Shown piece by piece: positions 1 to 6,408 of a DNA stretch of 64,000 nt. Made by a program: the position numbers and the translations under genes. Each line of letters opens with the position of its first letter. The stretch's first letter is position 1. The notes beneath the pieces were generated by a model that was not told where the DNA came from, made no database searches, and saw only the letters and a program-made list of their open reading frames with translations. Source of the stretch: JBOGNO01 sp050747245 (GTDB taxonomy: Bacteria > Acidobacteriota > Terriglobia > Acidiferrales > UBA7541); contig JBOGNO010000010.1 in NCBI GenBank assembly GCA_050747245.1, positions 94,154 through 158,153 on the forward strand. The letters run 5' to 3'.

Positions 1-415
1 GTGAAGCGCAAACTTGGGGCCGAACACTCGCGATTCTCTCTCTTACTGCAACTCAATGACGCTCTAGGGGATGACCGTCGCCAGCGGCACTAAGATCTGA
101 TTCTACCAGTACCTCTAGTCCTGCGTAATCCTTACGTGGAACCCTCCCAAAACGCCCCGCTTTGGCACACGAAGGCCCCCAAATCGTTGCTTATATCTTG
201 TTGCCGTGAAATGTCAAATGAAACTCGGCCTGCGCGTCGCAATCCATCGTACGGCCGCTGCTTGCCTGCCCCGATGTGCGCCTCTCACACTCCGATGGTT
301 TCTATCGGGACGGTAATCGGGGCTGCGCCCGTGAACTCGCTCAGAATTGTTGACTCTCACTCACCTTAAACAAGTCACACCATATGTAGTGGGTGGAGAG
401 ATTCGATCGTCTCAA

Positions 416-523
416 TTATCTCCGATCGGTTTCGGGAATATTCCATAGAGTCGCCAGCGTGAGGATGCTGCCCAGAATCAACAGAAGACCGAACGCTCTC
501 AATTGGTTCTTTTGGTCCTTCAT
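416..523 (-). CDS. Putative 35-residue single-pass membrane peptide
   Basis: A short frame on the minus strand starts at ATG (523) and stops at TAA (416-418). It encodes a polar, Lys/Gln-rich N-terminus (MKDQKNQLR), one hydrophobic stretch of about 18 residues rich in Leu and Ile, and a charged tail (IPETDRR). This N-in single-pass layout is typical of small bacterial membrane proteins. A GAGGG stretch lies a few bases before the ATG. No family is recognised. It could be a chance frame, because nothing but composition and topology supports it. Confidence 0.3.
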   Translation of the reverse strand: MKDQKNQLRAFGLLLILGSILTLATLWNIPETDRR

Positions 524-681
524 TTGGCCCTCACTTTGGAGAGGGTTGGCCGGAGCGGAATCCCTTATACAACTTAGATGCACTTTTCGGCTTGCGCGGA
601 GTGGCAGTTGCTAACGTCAACACTGTCTCCGATCACCAGCGCGCTCTTGCAGTACGTGCACACCCGGGGGAGCACCACAGG

Positions 682-687
682 TATAAT
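682..687 (+). promoter_or_regulatory. Perfect -10 hexamer upstream of the 720 gene
   Basis: TATAAT lies about 33 bp before the ATG at 720. No good -35 hexamer is seen at the usual 16-18 bp distance (CACACC at 17 bp), so this would be a -10-driven or activator-dependent promoter. Only the hexamer and its position support the call. Confidence 0.35.
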
Positions 688-719
688 CCATTCGCGTTGC
701 GATCGAGGCGGGAGGACAA

Positions 720-971
720 ATGGCGGACCCATCCTATGAAGAACTGAAAGCGCGTGTCGCTGAATTGGAAAAACAAGGAACTGGACGGCATACCGGGGGA
801 CTTGATTTCAAGGTTGGGGAAAAGGGCGGCGTGAGCGTATACGGCCTCGGTCGCTTCCCTGTGACGCTGTATTACGAGCAGTGGATTCGACTCTTGGACG
901 TGAGCGAAAAGCTGCGGTCGTTTCTCGAGGAAAACAAGGCCAACGGCAAGCTGAAACTTAAGCAGAAATAA
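720..971 (+). CDS. Small conserved-looking hypothetical protein, 83 residues
   Basis: The ATG at 720 follows a strong ribosome binding site (GGGAGGACAA). The product opens with a short helix of coiled-coil type (SYEELKARVAELEKQ), continues with a compact Gly/Val/Tyr-rich segment at about residues 30-55 (VSVYGLGRFPVTLYYEQW), and ends in a Lys-rich helix. It has no signal peptide or membrane segment, so it should be cytosolic. The ordered central motif and good codon use make it a real gene in my judgement, but I do not recognise a named domain or function. It stands alone; the next gene is on the opposite strand. Confidence 0.7.
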   Translation: MADPSYEELKARVAELEKQGTGRHTGGLDFKVGEKGGVSVYGLGRFPVTLYYEQWIRLLDVSEKLRSFLEENKANGKLKLKQK

Positions 972-1072
972 TTATCCTTTCCCCGCGCCAATTTTGATAT
1001 TTACAGCTTTCACCTCGGGAGTAATGCTTGGAGAAGCTAACTTAGGGACGCCTCGCAGCGGCTTAACAGGGT

Positions 1073-1603
1073 TCATCCCCTGAATTGCCTTAGGAAAAGG
1101 ACGAGCAATGTGGCGGCAGTCGCCAGATGCAGCAGGGTATGCGCCGTGTTCGGGACAATCCCATTGCGCTTCGGAAAGAACGAGTGCGTCTTCCCGAACA
1201 TCCTTTGATAGCGCTTCGCCCGCTCTGGCTCGGCCTTAAGCAGGTAGGGCACCCACCAGGCGCGCATCTGGCCGACGAATAACACAGCATAGCTGATCCA
1301 CAGCCACATATTGAGCCAGTCCGGGGAGTGCCGGCCGAAGTACCTCACACTGAAGAACAGGCCGATGGTAAACGGCACGCTCTGCACCAGCGTCACAATT
1401 ACCATCCGCCGCGGCGAGTCCTGGCTGCGCACTGCGGAAACGTCGTTCAGACGCCCCAGCGGAATCCAGTCGTGAACCCACAGAAAAACAACCTGAAACG
1501 CTTGCAAAGCGAGCAGAACTTGCTCCAGCGCTTTGCCCGTCGAGGCTATTTGCTGCGTCAACCCTTGTCCCTCGTCAACTCCGCAGCGTAGAATTTGCCG
1601 CAA
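1073..1603 (-). CDS. Hypothetical polytopic membrane protein
   Basis: The 176-residue frame encodes about four hydrophobic segments: LLALQAFQVVFLWV, MVIVTLVQSVPFTIGLFF, WLWISYAVLFVGQM and a C-terminal LLHLATAATLLVLFL. The second and third are separated by Arg/His-rich residues. I do not recognise the family. The start is uncertain. The open frame begins at a TTG (1603), but the hydrophobic, protein-like part begins at LEQVLLALQ about 27 residues later. A TTG about 14 codons in, preceded by GAGGG, is an alternative. The gene is monocistronic, transcribed away from the repeat region at 1.6-2.2 kb. Confidence 0.6.
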   Translation of the reverse strand: MRQILRCGVDEGQGLTQQIASTGKALEQVLLALQAFQVVFLWVHDWIPLGRLNDVSAVRSQDSPRRMVIVTLVQSVPFTIGLFFSVRYFGRHSPDWLNMWLWISYAVLFVGQMRAWWVPYLLKAEPERAKRYQRMFGKTHSFFPKRNGIVPNTAHTLLHLATAATLLVLFLRQFRG

Positions 1604-1651
1604 CTAAGCCCCAAAAGTTCAATTTCCCCAACTTTCCTTAGGTACTAGTTC

Positions 1652-1680
1652 TTTACATTACGGTCATCATATGCTATCAT
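1652..1680 (+). promoter_or_regulatory. Promoter of composite repeat, copy 1
   Basis: TTTACA (1652-1657) and TATCAT (1675-1680) are separated by exactly 17 bp. An octamer TAGGTACT (1639-1646) lies 5 bp upstream of the -35. The same arrangement, with the octamer, a 5-bp gap, TTGACA, 17 bp and CATAAT, recurs on the minus strand at 42738-42779 in front of the second copy of the repeat. That conservation supports a functional promoter reading toward ffh. Confidence 0.55.
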
Positions 1681-1762
1681 AACGTTTGAAATGTCTGCAC
1701 ATCTTCACAGCCCGTACAGAAGGAAGCCGCGCCGCCCTTCGCGCCCGATGCCGGGGAGAGAT

Positions 1763-1844
1763 TTCTAATCGGGACACCCCTGCGAATAGAAACGCATGCA
1801 ACCCATTGAAAACAAACAACAGGAGGTCACTCTAATCGGGACAA
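1763..1844 (+). repeat. Composite repeat copy 1, unit A (15-bp repeats flanking a 52-bp spacer)
   Basis: Two near-identical 15-mers (TTCTAATCGGGACAC at 1763-1777 and a diverged copy at 1830-1844) are 67 bp apart start to start. The 52-bp spacer carries the core CATTGAAAACAAAC at offset 27. Unit A is the most diverged of three such units; the others are at 1951-2032 and 42571-42652. Confidence 0.8.
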
Positions 1845-1950
1845 ATGCACGGTTCGCGCAGGGAGCAACTTTGCTCCATCTAGGCAGGAGCATCCGGGCC
1901 GCGGCTTTTTCTTCATCCAGGCCCACGCCTCCGGCATCTAGCTTCCAGAA

Positions 1951-2032
1951 TTCTAATCGAGACACAGGCAGAAACAAGATGCAGGCTAAGTCATTGAAAA
2001 CAAACCTAGGAGGCAATTTCTAATCGAGACAC
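1951..2032 (+). repeat. Composite repeat copy 1, unit B
   Basis: Two identical 15-mers TTCTAATCGAGACAC (1951-1965, 2018-2032) flank a 52-bp spacer with the core CATTGAAAACAAAC at the same offset as in unit A. Aligned without gaps to the reverse complement of 42571-42652, the 82-bp unit has 11 mismatches, all in the spacer. Both end repeats are identical. Confidence 0.9.
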
Positions 2033-2116
2033 ATCCCATGTTTTCCCGCGCCCATTTTCGGATCGGCTCTAGGGTGAGGTTCCTCTTTCCAACCTCAGAC
2101 CTCAAACCTCCGACCT

Positions 2117-2232
2117 CTAGCAATCAATCGCCACACCAAAATATTGATTGGATCGTTAAAACACCCAATATCAGCAACTTCCAAAAAATCAGTCGCTACA
2201 AAACAGTCATTTTCAAAACGGGTACTGGAACC
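2117..2232 (+). repeat. Composite repeat copy 1, 116-bp conserved block
   Basis: This 116-bp AT-rich block begins CTAG and ends GGTACTGGAACC. It aligns without gaps to the reverse complement of 42366-42481 with 15 mismatches by my count, about 87 percent identity. It contains a hairpin (CAATCAAT at 2121-2128 with ATTGATTG at 2143-2150) and an internal imperfect direct repeat of the AATCAATCGCTACA type. It lies 84 bp after unit B; the equivalent gap in copy 2 is 89 bp. It ends about 160 bp before the ffh start. Confidence 0.9.
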
Positions 2233-2390
2233 TCGCTCAAGGCGAGTTTTTGCCCCAGTTTTAGAGTCGTCATGGAGGAATAATCAAGAGGAGAGGAAAA
2301 AAGCGCTGCCGGAATGGGGAGGAACCGCACTAAAATTGAAAATTGCCCCGCGCGCAACGGAAGGCATGGCACCCGGGCTAAAAGAAAATC

Positions 2391-3731
2391 ATGTTTGAAA
2401 ATCTCACCGAAAAACTTCAGCGGGCGTTCAAAAACCTGCGCGGCCAAGGCAAGCTCACCGAAGAGCATCTGGACGCGGCCCTCGGGCAGATTCGCGAAGC
2501 GCTCCTCGACGCGGACGTGAATCTCGGCGTTGCCGACGAATTGCTGGCGCACGTGCGTGAAAGATCGCTTGGCGCGGAAGTGCTCCTCCAGCTCTCACCG
2601 GATCAGCAGGTGGTGAAAATCGTTCGCGATGAACTGGGCGATCTGTTGGGGCGCGAAGTGAAAGCGCAATTCGCCTCGCGGCCGCCCTCGGTGTGGCTGA
2701 TGGTTGGCCTGCAAGGTTCGGGCAAGACCACGACGACGGGCAAACTCGGAAAATGGCTCGCCGAGCACGGTCACCGGCCGATGGTCGTCTCGACGGACGT
2801 GTACCGCCCCGCCGCGCGGGAACAACTCGCGCAGGTGGCGCGCGCGACTGGGACTCCTTGCTGGCCCGGCGCGGGGACGGACAAGCCCGTGGAAATCGTT
2901 CGTGGAGCGCTGCGCGAAGCGAAACTCGCCGCCAATGACGTCGTGCTCGTAGATACTGCGGGACGTCTGCACATTGACGACGCGTTGATGCGGGAGCTCT
3001 CGGAACTCAAGCGCGAGCTCGCGCCTTCGGAGATGCTCTTCATCGCCGATGCCATGATCGGGCAGGATGCGGTGCGCTCCGCGGGAGAATTTCACCGGCG
3101 TCTGGGACTGACCGGCGTGGTGCTCACCAAACTCGATGGCGACGCCCGCGGAGGCGCGGCGCTTTCCATCCGCAAAGTCACCGGAGCTCCCGTCAAATTT
3201 GTCGGCGTGGGCGAAAAATACGACGCGCTCGAGGCTTTTTATCCCGACCGCATCGTCTCGCGCATCCTCGGTATGGGCGACGTGATGACGCTCATCGAAA
3301 AAGCCGAGAAAACTATTGACGAGAAAAAAGCGCGCGAACTGCAAAGAAAATTGCGCGAGGATGATTTCACCCTCGAAGATTTTCGCGATCAGTTGAAGCA
3401 GATCCGCAAGATGGGCTCGCTCGAACAAATCATGGGAATGCTGCCGAAAATCGGACCGTTTGCGAAACTTCCCAAGGATACCGCCGTGGATGAAAAAAAG
3501 CTGGGATCGGTGGAAGCCATCATCAATTCGATGACCGCAGCGGAGCGCTCCGACCACCAGTTGATCGACGGCCGGCGGCGTAAACGCATCGCCCGCGGCA
3601 GCGGAACTTCCGTGCAGGAAGTGAATCAGGTGCTGAAGCAGTACGCCGACATGCGCCGGATGATGAAGCAGTACGGATCGCTGGCGAAAATGAAGTCGCG
3701 CGGCATTGGAAAATTTGCCGGCTTGAAGTAG
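2391..3731 (+). CDS. ffh: Signal recognition particle GTPase Ffh (SRP54)
   Basis: Ffh binds 4.5S RNA and hydrophobic signal sequences on nascent chains and, with FtsY, delivers ribosomes to SecYEG. The 446-residue product has the expected order: an N-domain helix bundle (1-90), a GTPase G domain with P-loop GLQGSGKTT (106-114), the DTAGR motif and the TKLDGDARGG closing motif, and then a Met-rich M domain (about 300-446) with the RNA-binding GSGTSVQEVN region. Length is normal for the family. The start MFENLTEKLQ matches the typical Ffh N-terminus. The only convincing promoter upstream is inside the composite repeat at 1652, which would imply a leader of about 700 nt. Confidence 0.97.
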   Translation: MFENLTEKLQRAFKNLRGQGKLTEEHLDAALGQIREALLDADVNLGVADELLAHVRERSLGAEVLLQLSPDQQVVKIVRDELGDLLGREVKAQFASRPPSVWLMVGLQGSGKTTTTGKLGKWLAEHGHRPMVVSTDVYRPAAREQLAQVARATGTPCWPGAGTDKPVEIVRGALREAKLAANDVVLVDTAGRLHIDDALMRELSELKRELAPSEMLFIADAMIGQDAVRSAGEFHRRLGLTGVVLTKLDGDARGGAALSIRKVTGAPVKFVGVGEKYDALEAFYPDRIVSRILGMGDVMTLIEKAEKTIDEKKARELQRKLREDDFTLEDFRDQLKQIRKMGSLEQIMGMLPKIGPFAKLPKDTAVDEKKLGSVEAIINSMTAAERSDHQLIDGRRRKRIARGSGTSVQEVNQVLKQYADMRRMMKQYGSLAKMKSRGIGKFAGLK

Positions 3732-3941
3732 CCGCGCGCTCGACTGCCGCGGACTTGGACCTGGGCTTAAATGCTCGCAGACAGTGTCCGGCGAAGCGAC
3801 AGAGGCGTCCCGAAATCGGGCACTTAGCAGTCCGCGATTTGCCGGATGCCTGCTCTAACGTTTTCTCACTCAACCAGTTACAAATGCCGGGCATGGCCAG
3901 AGGTGTGCTGGATCTAAACCGTCTCTCGGTGGAGGTGTGTG

Positions 3942-6401
3942 ATGGGTGCGCTCTGGCAGGACGTGCGATATGGCGCGAGGATGCTCGCAAAGAATCCCGG
4001 CTTCACAGCTGTCGCAGTGCTGACGCTGGCGCTCGGAATCGGAGCGAACACGGCAATCTTCAGCATCGTGAACTCCATGCTGCTGCGTCCCTTGCCCGTA
4101 AAGAACCCTGAACAGATCACGCTGCTGGCGATGCAACAGAAGGGTGGGCCGATCTTCAACCAACTCTCCATTGCCGACTTTCGCGACATCCAGAATCAGT
4201 CGCGCGAGATATTTTCCGGCGTGTTCGGGTATCAGTTTGGCTTGGACGGTTTGAGCGTGAGCGGCAAAGCCGACCGCCTCCTGACGAACTACGTGAGCGG
4301 GAACTTTTTCAGCGAATTGGGAGTTCAACCAGAATTGGGGCGGCTGATTCTGCCATCGGAAGGGGATACACCGGGCGCGGACCCGGTGCTCGTGCTCGCG
4401 TACAACTACTGGAAAACGCATTTCGGCGGGGATCCGGGAATCGTGGGCAAGCAGGTTTCGTTGGACGGCCATCCGGTGACGATTGTGGGTGTCGCGCCTC
4501 GGGGATTTCACGGTATCTATCCCATATTGGATGTGCAGGGCTATCTCCCACTCGGCATGGCCTCGATTGAAGGCGGGCCGAGCGGCTTCATGACCAACCG
4601 CGGACTGCGCAACTTCGCCACATATGGGCGACTAAAGTCGGGGGAAACTCTGAAAGAGGCGCGGGCTTCACTCGGCGTGGTGGGGCAGCGGCTTTCGCAA
4701 GAGTATCCACAGACAGACAAGGACATGAGTCTTCAGGCGTACGCGGAACGTCAATCGCGTCCGCAGCCGGACCCGAGTAATACACTTTTGGTGCTGTACG
4801 GTCTATTTCTAGGCCTCGCTCTGATGGTTCTTCTGCTGGCGTCCATGAATGTGGCCAATATTTTATTGGTGCGCGCGACGGTGCGCGAGCGCGAAATGGC
4901 TATCCGCGCAGCGCTGGGTGCGTCACGCTCACAGCTTTTGCGTCAATTGCTAACAGAAAGCCTCCTGCTCGGACTTCTCGGTGGAGCAGCGGGCCTGCTT
5001 TTCGGCGTTTGGGGAAGCAGTTTACTTGGCTCGATGCACTTCGGAACGGAAATGCCCTTGATTTTCGATTTTAGCTTGGACGGAAGGGTTTTCGCCTACG
5101 CGCTTGCAGCTGCGCTCTTGACGGGTCTCTTCGTCGGAGTCGTTCCAGCGATTCGCGCCACACGCGGCAATTTGAGTAGGATTCTGCATGAAGGCGGCCG
5201 GAGCGTAGCGGGCAGCCGGCACCGTCTGCGTAGCGCGCTGGTGATAGCACAGGTGGGCGGATCACTGATGCTGCTGATCATTGCGGGGCTTTTCACGCGC
5301 AGCCTCGGGAACGCGCAACGCTCGAATCTTGGGTTTGATCCCAACCATGTATTGAATCTTACGATGGATCCGAGCGAAATCGGGTACAGCAATGCACAAG
5401 GAATGGAATTCTACAAGAGCTTGCTGGAGCGCGTGGGCGCGATGCCTGGAATCGAATCTGCCAGCCTGTGCGCTTCCGTGCCGATGGGCTATTACAACAA
5501 CTTCGATGCGTACGACATTCCGGACTACCAGCCGCCGGCAGGCCAACCGGAGCCGGCGTCGCTCAATAACGTAGTTTCGCCGGCTTATTTCAAGACGATG
5601 AAGATTCCTCTCCTCCGCGGCCGCGCGTTCACCGAGGCGGACAATGAAACCGCGCCGTACGTAACGATCATCTCCGATGCGATGGCCAAGAAATATTGGC
5701 CCAACACGGATCCTCTGGGACAGGAGTTTAGGCTTAAGAGCGACTTGTCGCACAAGATTCGCATTGTGGGCATCGCGAAGGATTCTCGCTCTCAAAATTT
5801 CACTGGTCCCATGCGCCCTTTTGTATTCCTCCCCTTCTTTCAGCACTATGGGCTCAATTCGCTGGAGACCCTGCAAGTGCGCACTGTGGGAGCACCGGAA
5901 TCGATGATCCCGGATCTCGAGCGTTTGATCGCCACGATGGCTCCGGACCTTCCCGTCTTCGACGTGGCGACTATGACGCAGGGGCTCAATACTTTGAATG
6001 GGCTTTTGGTCTATAAGATCGGCGCGGGATTGGCGGCCATACTCGGAATCTTGGGGCTAATTCTCGCGATTGTAGGGGTGTACGGCGTGGTTTCCTACGC
6101 GGCCAGCCAGCGAACACACGAGATTGGCATCCGTGTGGCGTTGGGTGCGCTTCAAATCGATATCCTAAAAATGATTTTCCGCCAGGGATTTTTCATTGTC
6201 GGCCTGGGGCTGGCGGTGGGACTCGCCGCAGCCGCAGCGGCCGGGCGCGTCGTGGGAAATTTTCTTTCGGTGAGCGCCCTGGATCCGCTGACGTACATAA
6301 GCGTCTCGCTCTTGCTTACGGGCGTCGCGTTGCTGGCCTGCTATGTCCCAGCGCGGCGGGCCATGAAGGTCGATCCCATGGTCGCGCTCCGCTACGAATA
6401 G
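3942..6401 (+). CDS. ADOP-type MacB/FtsX permease, first of three
   Basis: The 819-residue product belongs to the acidobacterial duplicated orphan permeases. Order: a cytoplasmic leader (WQDVRYGARMLAKNPGF), a first membrane segment with ALGIGANTAIFS, a MacB-type periplasmic domain (about 50-280), a three-helix FtsX domain (about 282-410) containing REREMAIRAALGASR, a second periplasmic domain and a second FtsX domain (about 685-812) ending ARRAMKVDPMVALRYE. It has no ATPase domain and none is adjacent, hence 'orphan'. The substrate is unknown; MacB relatives export peptides or lipids. ATG 3942 is preferred over GTG 3939 because GGAGG (3931-3935) sits 6 nt before it. It is followed after 7 nt by a paralogue. 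Confidence 0.93.
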   Translation: MGALWQDVRYGARMLAKNPGFTAVAVLTLALGIGANTAIFSIVNSMLLRPLPVKNPEQITLLAMQQKGGPIFNQLSIADFRDIQNQSREIFSGVFGYQFGLDGLSVSGKADRLLTNYVSGNFFSELGVQPELGRLILPSEGDTPGADPVLVLAYNYWKTHFGGDPGIVGKQVSLDGHPVTIVGVAPRGFHGIYPILDVQGYLPLGMASIEGGPSGFMTNRGLRNFATYGRLKSGETLKEARASLGVVGQRLSQEYPQTDKDMSLQAYAERQSRPQPDPSNTLLVLYGLFLGLALMVLLLASMNVANILLVRATVREREMAIRAALGASRSQLLRQLLTESLLLGLLGGAAGLLFGVWGSSLLGSMHFGTEMPLIFDFSLDGRVFAYALAAALLTGLFVGVVPAIRATRGNLSRILHEGGRSVAGSRHRLRSALVIAQVGGSLMLLIIAGLFTRSLGNAQRSNLGFDPNHVLNLTMDPSEIGYSNAQGMEFYKSLLERVGAMPGIESASLCASVPMGYYNNFDAYDIPDYQPPAGQPEPASLNNVVSPAYFKTMKIPLLRGRAFTEADNETAPYVTIISDAMAKKYWPNTDPLGQEFRLKSDLSHKIRIVGIAKDSRSQNFTGPMRPFVFLPFFQHYGLNSLETLQVRTVGAPESMIPDLERLIATMAPDLPVFDVATMTQGLNTLNGLLVYKIGAGLAAILGILGLILAIVGVYGVVSYAASQRTHEIGIRVALGALQIDILKMIFRQGFFIVGLGLAVGLAAAAAAGRVVGNFLSVSALDPLTYISVSLLLTGVALLACYVPARRAMKVDPMVALRYE

Positions 6402-6408
6402 GAGATGA

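Larger units (their letters stand above)
1..719. other. Stretch without a convincing large gene
   Basis: I see no family-recognisable protein here. Two plus-strand open frames (136-369, 393-614) have ragged, non-protein-like composition and no clear ribosome binding site. The only candidates are a 35-codon minus-strand frame at 416-523 and a perfect -10 hexamer at 682-687 serving the next gene. The window edge may cut an upstream gene. Confidence 0.5.

Noticed and set aside
136..614. Two plus-strand frames (136-369, 393-614)
   Set aside because: Irregular composition, no ribosome binding sites, and no recognisable fold or family.
1763..2032. CRISPR array
   Set aside because: Only two 15-mers per unit, and the 52-bp spacers are homologous to each other rather than unique. 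No cas genes.
2595..3557. 320-codon minus-strand open frame
   Set aside because: It is antisense to ffh and starts and ends inside it, with no ribosome binding site or motifs.
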